The notes: generated from the sequence alone by a model not told the origin. A stretch of 64,000 bases of DNA from Symbiodinium microadriaticum (GCA_001939145.1 LSRX01000414.1:354752-418751); one strand, 5' to 3'; positions 24,901-36,072 are shown, counted from the stretch's first letter. A program made the numbers and translations.

Positions 24901-26727
24901 AAGGGGTCCTAAACCCTAAATTCAGGGGTTTATATAGGGTTCGGGGTTCTTAGCTTTTAGGGTTTTCGGGCTTAGGGTTTAGGGGCAAAAACCCTAAAGG
25001 CGTTACGACGAGTCGACAGGTCCGATCCTCAAGGTCGGCAGGTCCGAGCTTCGTGGCCAGGCCGGAAAGACGAAGCAGGCGACGCTCCTGAAGCGACAAG
25101 TCCGAACACTGCAGTTTAGGTGTTTTTTTGTGGCACGACCCATATAAATTCAGGGTTTAGGGTTCAGTTTTGTAGGAATTTGGGGGGGTTTAGTGTCTGG
25201 GGTTTAGGAGAAGGCTGGTAATTTTCGGGTTGGTTCTGCGGGTTCAGGCTGAGCCGTTCAGGTCCGGAGTCTGCAAGACGCCTCGGTTCGTCAAGGGGTC
25301 TTCAAGCTGATTGAAGATGGCTGGCTCAAGTGAGGGGCACCCATAGGCCCCTAAGTAGTTCCTTTTTGGGATTACCTCGTAGGATTCTCAATAATATAAG
25401 CCATAACAAGGAACTTCTTCGGGGCCTATGGGTAGGGGCCGGGGCTATACGGAGGTAACTTAGAATGACCGGCCCTGGGCTAGCAAAATAACTTTTTGTG
25501 ATGTTGAGACTTGGTTTCGGAATCCAGACAGAGGTTTCCCCCCATTCATCCCTATACTTACCCATGCGAAAAACATGAAGTGTTAGATTCAAGGGACGGA
25601 AACAAGACACTTCAGCGTCGCAACGTGTACTTTTTGACGAAGTCGACTCGCATAGATTGCTGTCCCAAGTATCCAAGCTACGCTGTGCCCCACGCTGGCA
25701 CATTTGGGTTGGGGGCCGTTCCAGCCAACTTCTGACTTTCGAAAACTGTGCAGAAGTTACGATTGAATACATCAAAGCTCCATGACCTTGAACACCGAAC
25801 ACTTAGCAACACAACATTCCGTGAACCTCAAGCCTCAGGCCCAATAAGTACCCTTATACGGCGATTTTGAGGTATGCAGCTGCTTCGTGCCTTCGACCTT
25901 TGCAAGGGGGGACATGGGTTTGCGAGCTGCAGCAGTTGCAAGTTCAAGAATTCTACGGACCGCTTCGAAGGAACCCGCTCGGCAAGAGTTTGGGGTTCTG
26001 CCATACCGGCGGAGCTGTAAGACATAAGAGCTCCATATTGGAGAAGCCATGTACTGGCTGAAGTAGCCTTAGGAGCTCATGTTCGACGATTTCATTCAGG
26101 ACATTCATATCTAGAAAACCTAGGAGTCCTCTTGAAATTGCGCAACCGCTTTGGAATGACTCTATTGCACCCAGAGCAAAAACAGTCCAAGTGACGGCGA
26201 AAAGCCTAAAACCTAAGCCAGCCATGACTCCCAAAGAATGAAGCCAATTAGGGCCTATAGCGTTTAAGGTTAGTCCTCAGCCGGGGCGACAAAGTAAATT
26301 TAAGGGAGCATCGCATTGTAAGCAACATGTTTCCCACGCATAAGTGGTATTTACATACTTCGTGCTACTACTAACATCACCACTGTCGTAGACAAACTGA
26401 AATTAAGTTCGTTTCAGGAGCTCATCCATTTAAGGGCTATGAAGTTGTTAAGGGCGATGAAGATTTTAAGTTGGCCTGAAAAACACAGGCAATTCTACCT
26501 GTTCCTCATCCTGATGCTGAGCAGTGCTGCTGCACCGGTTGCTATCGATACCGTTCAAACTTGCGCTGTTCGTCAGAGCCCAAACTCTAAACCCTAAACC
26601 CAACTCTCTCCCCCCCAAAACGCAAGTCCCAAAAACCCAAACCCAGTCCATGTGAGGGCGATGAAGGCGAGGAGGCCCAAGCAGCTTCTCAGGCGGGCCA
26701 TGGCGACTCGTTTATTTTCTCGAAGGG
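21906..26727 (-). CDS. Secretory multi-pass membrane protein, family unknown
   Basis: ATG at 26701-26699 in a GCCATGG context opens a signal peptide (MARLRSCLGLLAFIALTW). Exons: 26701-26643, 26565-26499, 26396-26359, 26205-26055, 25735-25631, 25108-25007, 24346-24197, 23220-23131, 23037-22992, 22174-22086, 22019-21906. All junctions agree in phase and exon lengths match codon counts, giving about 337 residues; the 3' end is open. Hydrophobic segments: VTWTVFALGAIES (exon 4), HSVAWILGTAIYA (exon 5), FLISWGIGSFFNAYDI (exon 7) and VALLLLLLFLGVAVFTF (exon 8). The last is followed by an acidic KPEEEE. Exons 10-11 look cytosolic and helical. I recognise no family. A trans-splice acceptor candidate sits 26 nt before the ATG. 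MITE copies lie in at least two introns. Confidence 0.5.
22703..22802. mobile_element. Dispersed element family VII, copy 3
   Basis: GAGCCTTGATGATTAGAATAG, TTTTGGGCTCC and AAGTAATTATTGAGGC. It lies in an intron region of the secretory-protein gene. Confidence 0.5.
23131..23220 (-). CDS. 30-codon transmembrane exon
   Basis: A 90-nt phase 0-0 exon: acceptor GGCGCAG|G, donor TTTCT|GTAGCT. It encodes an unmistakable membrane helix (VALLLLLLFLGVAVFTF) followed by AKPEEEEPL. Confidence 0.6.
23588..23739 (-). CDS. Candidate exon with GTGAGT donor
   Basis: A 152-nt open segment between TTGAAG|G and ATTG|GTGAGTGC (phase 2 in, 1 out), ending in GRVFIVGHSCVYVGLLWN. Its phases do not fit the flanking exons of the secretory-protein model, so it may be an alternative exon. 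The plus strand is also open here. Confidence 0.3.
24197..24346 (-). CDS. 50-codon membrane exon of the secretory gene
   Basis: Exactly 150 nt, phase 0-0, acceptor CAAAG|G and donor TTTCAG|GTTTCG. The peptide starts ACTVYGRFLISWGIGSF and is an amphipathic-to-hydrophobic segment ending in a basic tail (LRSKDRVHQ). It is among the clearest exons in the window. Confidence 0.6.
25339..25433. mobile_element. MITE family II, copy 1
   Basis: Ends ACCCATAGGCCCCTAAGTAG and CTTCGGGGCCTATGGGT, 95 bp. It lies in the intron between exons 25735-25631 and 25108-25007 of the secretory-protein gene. Confidence 0.7.
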
Positions 26728-26740
26728 CTGCGTGCTTTCA
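26727..26740 (-). promoter_or_regulatory. Possible spliced-leader acceptor before a start codon
   Basis: Upstream of the signal-peptide ATG the minus strand reads a T-rich tract (GCTTTTTTTG), then GCACGCAG at 26735-26728, then 26 nt of leader to the ATG. Dinoflagellate mRNAs receive a spliced leader at such an AG. The site could equally be an ordinary cis acceptor. Confidence 0.35.
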
Positions 26741-27246
26741 AAAAAAGCAGCCAAGGACGGGGGAATCTGAAACCTAAGAGGCAAACGGAGCAGTTCAGAA
26801 TCTGCAAGAGGATCAGATACGCCGAAACCTTCTGCAACCCCAGCTTCTAAGACCCTGGAAGCAAAGGAAAGCCTGCTACTGATGAGGATTACGCATCAAG
26901 TCTTGCTTGGTGTTTGATGGAGCTCTTACCTCCGAAGGGTCTGTGTAGGGATGGGGATAGAGTCTTACAGGTGCTGGGAGGCGCGAAAAGCAAAGTCATG
27001 GCTGACAGCAGGCATCAAACCAACTGGTTGATCCTTTCGCTGAAGCCAGACGTTCTGCGGATGCTGAGGTTTCAGACCTGTGCTTAGGTTTGGTGGTGTA
27101 GGTTGCTTTGGAATGACAGTGGGGTATCGGGTGTGAACTTTTCACCACCAGGAGTTGGATAGTAGAAAATTGCGGGCTCTGAATGTTTGGTCTCACAGTC
27201 GATGTCAAAGCCCTTATGGCTTCCAGTGTGTTCTCTTGATCCGTCA

Positions 27247-27399
27247 GGCACTGGCTTTTATCTTGCTCGTTCGGCTTGTATCCGCGAGGGCCAGATACAG
27301 GAACATGTGCGGCACTTCTGGCCCAAGAAACCACCACGAAGTGCGAGGCGCGCGGTTCTCCGTGACAGCCGTGATTCGCTGGGTCACGTTCTGGACAGT
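27247..27399 (-). CDS. Candidate exon, Trp-containing
   Basis: The open minus frame after TTAAGAG reads TVQNVTQRITAVTENRAPRT and then SWWFLGPEVPHMFLYLA. The opposite strand carries a 162-codon ORF (27187-27675), so the call rests on composition. The right boundary is only the limit of the open frame. Confidence 0.25.
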
Positions 27400-27679
27400 C
27401 TCTTAAAGACACATGGCGTTGTTCCTGGGACCCCGAAGCATGCAACCGACAAAAATGCTAGCGAGGGGGATGCAGTGAGACTGTTGATGGCTCCCGTACC
27501 TCCCACTGAGAACCACATAAAACCCCATACACGCGCAAAAAAATGCCACTATCTAGTACTAAAAGCCTCCAATCTCGACACAAATCATCGGAGCTGTTAC
27601 GATGAAACCCCTGCCTGGTACCCTTTGGGCGGGAACAGTTGGACTACAGCTTTAAGGCTTCTATACATACTCTAAATAA

Positions 27680-29230
27680 GCTTGTCAAAGAACCCAGGGG
27701 TTTCTTTTGACTATCTCTCCCGCCCCCCCTTACATGGGGCTGTCGGGTTTCCATATGTCGAAGTTTGGAAAACTCATATCTTGTGAAGGAAGCCTTCAAG
27801 CAAACCACAACAAGCGGTCTACGATCCAGATTTTGACCGTTGCTTCGACTTCGTAATTCAAGGTAGCACAGGGCCTCGGTAAGTAGAACAGGACCTCGGG
27901 GGGTTCTTTATGGTCAGTACACTCAGCTTATTGCTTCTGTGGGCCTCTACGTTAGCTCATTAGCAGGCCCAAGAAGGGTACAGCTTTGTGCCCACTCCCC
28001 GCAAGCTGTTCCCAACGATTTGTCCTCGCGCCCGGGGTTGTGGGTCTAGGTCTGAGCAAGGCCCTGTCAAATTAAAGGAAGCTACAGGTGGGGAGTTTAG
28101 GGTAATAGAAGGCTTCCATAAGGCTTCTATACGGTCTATAGACCTTCTATAAGGCTCCTGTAACGGTAACTACCCACCTGAACATGTCCTAGATCAAAAG
28201 CATCATTCAGGCAGGGTTTGGTAACCACAGGTGCGCGTTGAATGTAAACTCCTGGTTCCTAACAACCCCCCTAAGCCCTACCTTCAGAGAAGTTAGAAAT
28301 TAGGGATCCCAATACTAAGGCGCTTCAGGAAACGGCGGGGCTTCTTGATCAGGGGTTTACATGTATTGTGCACCAACCCTGAATATCCTGAACCCTAAGC
28401 CCATCTAAATCCTAAGCCCTAAACCATGAACATCCTGAAACCAAGATCCAGAAACCTGGACAATGGATCTAAGTAGCTACGCCTCTGCCAGACATGGGTT
28501 GAGGGTTTCGGAGTTCAACGACGCCATTCCAGACAAAGATAACCGCCAATTATGCGGTGCAATCGACGAGGCGGAGTGTGCGGAGCGAATTATATATAGT
28601 CCACCTCTTTTTTTTCCATATATCATGCACCACCCTTAACCACACACCCCAAGCCCACATGTCCGGGAGCTTCAATGCCACTGACACCCCAAATTCCAAG
28701 CCCTAGGTCCTGAAACCATGAGGCCCCTGAAACTCTGAAACCCCTAAAACACAAAACCCTAAAGCCCCAAACTTCAAACCCTACGGCAACTTCACGATCC
28801 GAATCCTTATAACTTGTCAGAGTGGGATGAGGGTGCAGCTCTGAGGCTCCATGTAGGTTTAGGGATTTTTTGGCCTAGGGTTTATGGGTGTCCATGTGCT
28901 TACAAGGCTTCTTCGGTTTGGGTTCAGGGCTTGATCAGGCTTAGTCTAGGGTTTCATGGGGCACTACAGGGTTTGGTTTTATTTGGCGTATATAAGAGCA
29001 ACACCAACATAAAAAGCACATGTACCTAGACCCGTCGTTTAGGGTCAAGAGTTTTAGTCCGGTAGTTGTACCTAGACAAGTGACAGTTATCATGTAGCAT
29101 ACCCGCTGTTTCTTTGAGCAGTTGTCCCCTGTTCAACCTTAACCTGGTTAGTACCTATGTGTACTCTGCGCCATCCTTGAACAAATAGATGACCATCTAC
29201 CGTCGCTCAATGGATACCCACTCCCCCTGC
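27680..29230. other. No gene recognised
   Basis: Holds the family VIII inverted repeat, degenerate CCCTAAA words (28380-28440, 28700-28790) and one short plus frame at 28500-28600 (EFNDAIPDKDNRQL) without splice support. Confidence 0.45.
28085..28180. mobile_element. MITE-like inverted repeat (family VIII)
   Basis: CAGGTGGGGAGTTTA and TAACTACCCACCTG ends surround a palindrome (AAGGCTTCTATACGG / CTATAGACCTTCTATAAGG). Single copy here. Confidence 0.5.
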
Positions 29231-29235
29231 CTTAG

Positions 29236-29303
29236 TATAGAAGAAACAAAAATCGATTCGGGATTTGGGCATCCGAACTGTAGCTGTTTTGGGGAACCGC
29301 AAG
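29236..29303 (+). CDS. Candidate plus-strand exon
   Basis: A 68-nt segment between CTCCCCCTGCCTTAG|T and CAAG|GTACAC (phase 2 in, 1 out) reading IEETKIDSGFGHPNCSCFGE. A second plus frame continues to 29413 (VHYEKVLRLLHDFRTP). It is the best plus-strand candidate in a window dominated by the minus strand. Confidence 0.3.
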
Positions 29304-30118
29304 GTACACTATGAGAAAGTACTAAGGCTTCTCCATGACTTCCGCACTCCCCGAGACGCCTCCCTTGTAACAGACATGCTGCTTTCTTTCCTCGGAAGGA
29401 TCGGGCGGAGCTGAATCTTCCATCACTACGGTCTGTTTTTTTTTGGTGGGGCTCAGGGTTTACAGTAGGGATTACCTGTAACTCTCTTTACCTACAGTTT
29501 AGCATGATTAGTAGGTCGAACCCGTAAAACTGTAGGTAATTGGGCATCTTCGCGGTTTAGGGGCCTCCGGGTCGGGGTTTAGGGTCTTTGGGTTTATGTT
29601 TAAGGGTTTAGGATTTTGACACAAAGGGGGTTTTGGGTTTTGCGGGTTGAAGGCTAGTTGAATATGGGTTTAGGATTTAAGGGTTTACGGTTTTGGGTGC
29701 CGTAAACTTTTCGGCCTTTTCAATTCTAGAGCTCGGGAGTTTGTCGGCGTTACAATTCAAAGGGCCCACAAGTTTACATGAATGGGTACCTCTATGTGAG
29801 ACACCATAGGGGGAAGCAACAACAAATGCATCCCCGATTCTGCAACATGATCCTGAACCCGGCGTGCGTATAACTGTCTTAAGGTTGGGGCCTAGATACA
29901 GAAAGGGTCTTAGGCTTGCCCAACAGTCAACAGCATGTCAGAAACTCGAAATGCACACTGCAAAGCTATAGGATTGCAGGTTTCTGTATCCTTGCCGATG
30001 CAGTTGCGACTCATCGTTTCCATGGGCAGTGGTCACCCTGAGAATGTGATAAAGCTTGTAAAAAAGATATGCCACTCTGTACATCTCCTTCACCGTGGCG
30101 AGTGGTTAAAAAGCATAC

Positions 30119-30283
30119 CCTTGCCTCCATGCACCACACTCCGCGGCAGTGGGAACAGAAAAACGCAGTTCTGCTCGCCATGTAATGGATTCCAACGAAA
30201 AATGCTGCTACTCCTTGTTACTGTTACTGTTTCGTATTTGTAAGTTCGACCATCAGCCTGACCACATATCACTGCTGTGCTAC
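30119..30283 (-). CDS. 55-codon exon, phase 1-1
   Basis: A 165-nt exon: acceptor TCTAGCGGCAG|G, donor AAGG|GTATGC. It reads STAVICGQADGRTYKYETVT and ends PRSVVHGGK. The symmetric phase and strong splice sites make it one of the better isolated exons. It looks extracellular or beta-rich. Confidence 0.4.
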
Positions 30284-31275
30284 CTGCCGCTAGAACATGA
30301 CAGGAAAAGAACAAACGGGAGAATTGAGACTTTGAGCATTCGCCCAACCTTTTTGATTTTTTCTCTGTGTTTTAGCAGGATCGTAGGATAGTCACGACCA
30401 ATATACTAATGTAGGTCTCAGGGCATAACGATGGTTCGAGGAGATGGTGGTCACTGGGAGGGACTGAGAGGTGCTGGTGATGCTTCCTGGTGCAGTTGTT
30501 GTGGTGGCGGTGATGGTCATGAGATGGCTGTCCTGGCGCTGGCCACAGACAGCAGGCTCTAAGCCAAGCCTTTTGCGATTATGAAGACTCTCCTGGCTGT
30601 CGTTGGTTCCATGGCTTGGTCTGCTCTCGTGAACTCGTGAACCAGCACGCGCTTACATTGCGGGCTGATGTAATTAACAAACTTCCTCGGCATCACAAAA
30701 GCTGTGAGCTTTGAACTGAACTATCGGCTCGTTGCAGCACAGCCTCAAACTCTCTACTGTAGCCCCTAAACCCCGGCAAACTGTCCTGCGTGCTGTTCCC
30801 GGCACGGACTGAAACGTATCTGAGAGAAGTCGCGGCCTACAGACTCGTCATCTGGCTCTCCACTAGCAGCCGGCAACAACCAGGATTTAGACGTCATATC
30901 TGGTTTGGGGAGTAAGTTTAGGACTTACAAAGTTTAAAGGGAGGTAAGGGAGCTCTTGCTTAGCACAAGGATTGGGATTCAGGAGCTTATCAACGACTGC
31001 AGCACTTCAGGGCTTCGGACTCTTGGGTCTTCTTGCAGTGAATCACGGTTCAGGGGGTGGGGAATATGGGGCATAGGGCTTAACGGCTTCAGGCTCCACG
31101 TTGCAAGATCCAACATGCTCCCGCTTTAAGACACCCGGTGCCTTCAATCCAAGCCACCTATGGATATTTTTATAATGTGCGGTTCGCATCCTAGAACCAC
31201 GCAGAATGGCGCAATGTGAACTCCAACTAAAAAGTCATACTGTGTCAGAACAGCCTTGGTCTCAGCATCGCTCAC

Positions 31276-31384
31276 TCGCACAATGAAGGCACGGATCCCG
31301 AATTTGTTGGTGGTTTCAGGGTTTTTTAGGCTCCGGAGGCGCTGCTGGCGGAGTCCAAATTTCATCAAGAACTGCCACGCGTGG
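31276..31384 (-). CDS. 36-codon exon with GTGAGC donor
   Basis: A 109-nt exon (phase 2 in, 0 out): acceptor CTGCTCCAG|C, donor CGA|GTGAGC. It reads HAWQFLMKFGLRQQRLRSLK and ends KFGIRAFIVR. The frame stays open beyond the donor to 31144, so the exon may be longer. Confidence 0.4.
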
Positions 31385-31830
31385 CTGGAGCAGATCGAAT
31401 TTTCAGGCAAGTCACCCTCCCTCGCAGGGACTCTGAGGGGAGGGCCTGGTACGGACCGCAAGAGACGTCGTGGATTTTTGCTTATAGACAGGCCTGCTTT
31501 TTTGACGAATTTTGGGCGCAAGCATTACGGTTTAGGCTTGCTGATATCGGTTTAGGGCGAGGTCCGGGATATCTGCGCTGTATGTGGACAGTTCTGTTTA
31601 CGGAAATCTGAACAAAAACCAGCTTCGAACCCGACACTAGGCGTCAAAGCTTTCTGCCAGTAGGTTCGTAGAAACTAATGCAGAAACCTGTGTTAAAGAA
31701 TCCATCACACCCCTGGCTTTCAACAGCCTTTGCGCCCCTGTGAGCTTACAAGAGCCCTTGAATCTTGAGACCCCCAAACACGGTGACACTGAAGGCCCCT
31801 CATTGGCGACCCCTCCTCTCCCCTATCATA

Positions 31831-31915
31831 TGGGAGTTTCCGACAATTAGGGTACCTTATTTTGGGGTCCTTATAATAAGGAGCCTACTATTTAGGGTAC
31901 TAGAATAGGGTCCCC
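31831..31915. mobile_element. MITE family I, copy 2, inverted and decayed
   Basis: The opposite orientation of the family core (GGGTACCTTATTTTGGGGTC, ATAATAAGGAGCC). The left end GGGAGTTTCCGA is kept and the right inverted end is eroded. Confidence 0.6.
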
Positions 31916-32455
31916 TATCATATCTTCTTTGAGCTTACTTACAATCAGGGGCCCACATTACGTGGTGTCCCTGGCCGTCTACTCGAAGGAGTTAGGTGAC
32001 TTAGCAAACAATAAATACCTGGGGCTGTGTAAAAATTGGTCTTAGTTGGTGTTTCCCTCCAAAGAACCCTAAACCCTAAAGGATTTTGTCCAAGTACGAA
32101 GTCCCTGAGCCTCCAAGCAGCTGCTAGCTCACGCCCTACTTCGAATGGAGTCCCTGTTCCGGGCTACCTTGTATAGCTTCTTCCTATAGAACCGTAAACC
32201 CGTAACTGAGTTTTTTTTAACGCAATCGCAATCTAAAATCTTCTGCAGATTTCAGGTGCAAATCCGAGACGTGCCTTTTTCGGTCCCAAAACTGCAGAAG
32301 AGTTACCGACACAACTGGGTCGACTGCATGCCATCTCTGCAAAAGGGGTCATGCTACTCTGCTACTTTACTTCAGTAGAGCCATCATCTGCAACTTTGAA
32401 GTCTTTGGCACATCATCCTTCCAGCCGAGCAACAGCTGTGTTGCATGCACTGTAC

Positions 32456-32787
32456 CTATGTCGGAAGCTTGCGAACAAAGATGTTCAGCTGAAGTGGATC
32501 CACAAAGCGACCTAGACCTGACGCGTACTCTATACTCGGAACAACTGAATCCTTCTGTTGTCGTGTCGGCCTTTTCTGTCCCGACGGTGGCAAAAGGAAA
32601 TGGTATTCATTGAAAAAACTCATGTGAGAGTTTGGGGAAACAGGAGACCTGCAAGATCTGGGCAACCGCTGCTACTGCTCCTTCTACTGCATGTGCTGAC
32701 GAAAATCGCATGTTGGAAGAAAGTTCATGGTATACTACAGATGATACTGGAAACTTGATTGCTGCCAGTAAGATCATAACGACTCTC
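32456..32787 (-). CDS. C-terminal two exons of an unknown protein
   Basis: Exon 32787-32649 (phase 2 in) has a hydrophobic start (VVMILLAAIKFPV) and an Ala/Val-rich end (GAVAAVAQILQ). Its donor is CAG|GTCTCC. Exon 32575-32456 follows in phase 0: acceptor after TTTCCTTTTGCC, 40 codons, beginning KRPTRQQKDSVV and ending VRKLPT with TAG. The start of the first exon is uncertain because another AG (GGCAG, about 32760) could serve. Confidence 0.45.
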
Positions 32788-33114
32788 CTCACACAGCTCA
32801 AGGCTCAAGATCCCCGACCCAGAACCCTAAGGCCCTAAACCCAAAGCCCTACAGAATGGGGGGGGCCTCAGCCAGTGGAAGTAAAGCTTTGTAGCAGATT
32901 TTTGTATAGTTACTTACTTTATCTTACATACTTTGATAAGAAGTCAGGAGGAATGGTACTAGCATGTATCAGCAATTAGTTAGGGTAGGCCCCTGCAGCA
33001 ACCTCCAACATTGCAGTCGACCCTGCGGCCTAAGGCGACATGCTGCCCCCTCTGCCCCAGTTACGCGGGCTTTGCATGCTGTTGTGACGGCTCGGGTCTC
33101 CCTCCATGAATTCC

Positions 33115-34584
33115 TTAGTTGCCCAGCTCATGGGGAACGAAGAAATTGTCCAGGGTCCGGGGTGAGCTTTCAAGCACCAAATTAAGGTTTAAGGGGGTGT
33201 TCAGCTGGTTGCAATTATAACAGTAAGGCTAAAGCTTACCCACTCTGATGCAAAGGTTCCGTGGCACTGGCATCGCTGCGCTCCGCGCTGGTGTCCTTGG
33301 CACGTGGCCAAGCAGTGCAAGAAACTACGGCTTGGAGTTCAGGGTGTACTAACCCCATGTCACCTTGAGCGCTATTTCTCCTCAGTTGCGTCGGCGAATT
33401 CCTGGAGACATCGGTGGCTTTTGAAGAGCATAGGCTGCGTTTAGTGGGTCTCTTTTTCATCCTGGGCTTTCCACTCTAGAAAGATCACAGGTCCCGCTAA
33501 GTGGGGCACACATGAACTTGCTGGGCTTGGGGGGCGAACTACTTTGACAAAAATGAAACCCTGAACCCTTTTACCCTAAACCCTGTTCGCTGTTGAGGGC
33601 TTCGGCTCTCAAGCTTGACATGCCGGCGAATATTCAATGAGTGCGCCTGGATTCAGTTCCCCAAAACTACAAGACGGTAGCTTCTGGCCCCTTCTCGACA
33701 GATAAAGGGAACTTTTACAACTGATGTTGTGAATGTCCCAACTGATGTTCGCCTGATAGTACTCAGCATCAGGAGCAATGTCATCACCGTGGTCGCCACA
33801 GGCATCGTCACCATCATCATCACATGATCACGCTTGTTTTCCTGGGCAATTTCAGCCTGGTCAACATCTTGAAAAGTGCGTGAACATTCACTATCCACAT
33901 CATACCCAGGAGCAATTACAACACTCTCGAGCCCGACACCGAATACTTATGATCACGGCAGAAATTTTGAAAATCTGTGTGACGACAGGAGCAGACATAT
34001 CCGACATCATCGCAGTGCTGGTACATATCTTCAGAAACCGAACACAAGCCAGGATGGTTCGTCAGGCTCAGCCAGGGAACTTCAGGAATGGTGTCTTCTC
34101 CCGCCGCAAAGGAGCCAGATCCCTCCTGAATTCCAGGCTATTAGGGCTCTTGATATGAACCCTAATATATTAGGGTTCTTCATATGAACCGTAGTATATT
34201 AGGGTTCTTAATATGAACCATGATATATTGGGGGTTCTTAATCCAAACCACAAGTTTTGACCTATGTAGACCCAAAGACCTCGCTTGAAGGTCGGAAGCA
34301 AGAAAGCCTAAGGCTATCCGGCTGAAGACCTTGGTTTAGGGTTTAGCGGTTTAGGGGTTTAGGGGTTTAGGGTTTAGCGATTTAGGGGTTGAGGGGTTTA
34401 GGGTTTAGGGTTTAGGGAAATGGACTTTACGAGGTTGCCGGTGTGGTGATGTCCTCTGAAAACAGGAGGCCAAGAACCTCCAAGAATCTCCATTTTGCCT
34501 CCCAAGCCCAAATTCCAAAAGCTATGAAGTCTAAGCCTGCGCCCAAGAGGGGCAGCTGCAAGCCGGGCTGTGCATAGTTTCACC
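33115..34584 (-). CDS. Cys-rich single-pass membrane protein, 3' exons
   Basis: Exons 34584-34537, 34125-33940, 33841-33719, 33475-33240 and 33166-33115 (stop TAA) join in compatible phase to give about 214 residues; the 5' end is missing. The first two exons form a Cys-rich ectodomain (ACSCPSW; later YVCSCRHTDFQNFC). The third carries the only membrane helix (VMMMVTMPVATTVMTLLLML). The fourth is a basic, Ser-rich cytosolic tail starting SGKPRMKKRPTKRS. The first intron has an AG|GC donor. The acceptor before the tail exon follows a TCTTTCTAG tract, and the last intron is 73 nt with a GTAAGC donor. The topology suggests a small type I surface receptor or adhesion protein. I recognise no family. 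Confidence 0.5.
34136..34252. repeat. 29-bp tandem repeat, about four units
   Basis: Units of GGGTTCTTMATATGAACC plus a TATATTA spacer; the first three are 29 bp with a few changes, the fourth is broken. Each unit contains the partial palindrome GGTTCATATGAACC. Confidence 0.75.
34335..34418. repeat. Telomere-like array
   Basis: Mixed GGTTTAGGG, GGTTTAGGGG and GATTTAGGGG units. It lies in the intron between exons 34584-34537 and 34125-33940. Confidence 0.75.
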
Positions 34585-35704
34585 CTGCAGCAAATTTGCA
34601 ATGTAACTTGCAGCCGAAGATATACTGCCTATCAAGCCCTAAAGCCTGAACACAGTCCGGATGCCGAGGAATGCGCTGCCAAGATTTGAAGCCTGCAGCC
34701 GTAAAGCCTGCTGAAACCGCAAAGCCGACATCGCAGCCCAAATAGAAAAAAAACCTGAACACAAACAGCGGCAAAGCAGAATCCAAAGTCTGAGCCCTAA
34801 GCCCTATAGGTTCAAATTAAACCTGAAAGAAACTTTGGGCTGCAGGGTTCTGGTGAATGCTTTCTAGGTGCCGCATTTTTTGTGTGTATGCTTGTGTATT
34901 CCCTCAAAAACGCAAACACAACAAAGCAGTCATGTAACCATCGTACAAGCATTGCTTGCTAGAGAAATTGACAGAACAATGCAACTAAAGACTCGACATA
35001 TTCGCGACCGCCAGTTGCACATCAGTTGCACAGCAAATTATGAACCTTTATGTTGGCAAATCCAAATGCGAAGCGATGGCAGCGAAAAACGGCTACAATC
35101 TTCAACTTTAAACCCCATCGTCCCAAACACTACACCCTAAGACTCTCAGCCTTACAATGCGGGTCTCTGTACCCTGAACTTACACGTATCCACCGAGATT
35201 CGACCACCTCCAGTTTCGTCCGAGGTCGGTCAGAAGTCTCACAGGGGATGCAGGGTGGGTTTAGGGCTTAACCTCTATAGAAGCTTACCGGGAGATGTAA
35301 AACACATCTTCCAAAAGTGCCGATCTAATATCGGGTTACGGGGCTTGGGCTGCTTTAGGGTATGGGTTCGGGTATAGCATGAAGAGATGGAACTCCCGGA
35401 TCCTTTGCTTTGGGAGACTTTGTGGTACATCTTCCGGGAACAGTACCTGAAAGAACAACTTGATGTGCGATGTATCGAGTGGAGATTTTGGGGTTTGCGC
35501 TGATCTGGGTGCGGTGGTTCTTTTCATAGGACCGGCAGTGTAGTGTTTAGTGCCCACTGCATGTCCTGCAACATCTCGAGATTCTAAACAACAAAACCCT
35601 ACCAAACCAATAAAACAAGTCGCCCTGCGCGTCGGCCCTTTAAACCCAAAAGCCTTCAGATCCTTATTTCAGCAGCTGTAACGTCTCGATGAAAAAACCA
35701 TCGC

Positions 35705-36072
35705 CTGCGAGTGGGCTATCATGGATCCAGCAGAGGATCCCGTCCCCGTCCCCGATGCGCGAATGCCGAGCTTGATGCAGATCTCCCTCAACATGCGGTC
35801 CTGCTCATCAAACCTGGCTCCGGGTCTGCGGTGCTTTTCAGGTGTAGGCGTTCAGAGGGTTTCGGGTTTATCGAGACAGCAAATGCCGGTCGCATCTACA
35901 AACTCCCCCCCCCCCGCCCCAACGATCCTCAAGGAAGATCATGGAGTTATTAGAAGCAGGAGTTAGACGATTACGTGCCCTGTCTCAAGGAGTTGCTTGC
36001 TTCGCTACCCTCCTGTGCCACGTATTCTATAAGACGTCCCATTCTCTTCCGCACTGGCCGGGGGCACTCTCC
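35705..36072 (-). CDS. Two-exon fragment of an unknown basic protein
   Basis: Exon 36072-35975 (98 nt, phase 0 to 2; donor GTAATC) reads GECPRPVRKRMGRLIEYVAQ and continues Ser/Asn-rich. Exon 35813-35705 (109 nt, phase 2 to 0; acceptor GGAGCCAG|G, donor CAG|GCGATG) includes DRMLREICIKLGIRASGT and a Gly/Ser/Thr run. The two phases match and the second intron has a GC donor. Further candidates lie at 35565-35533 (DMQWALNTTLP) and 35504-35447, but the 28-nt gap between those two is too short for an intron. The fragment may continue the channel gene upstream or be separate. Confidence 0.45.

Noticed and set aside
25309..25330. Partial match to the dinoflagellate spliced-leader tail (GGCTCAAG)
   Set aside because: Only about eight bases agree, as expected by chance; no relict leader was found elsewhere.
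27187..27675. 162-codon plus-strand ORF
   Set aside because: No splice or start support, and its codon choice looks no better than the opposite frames.
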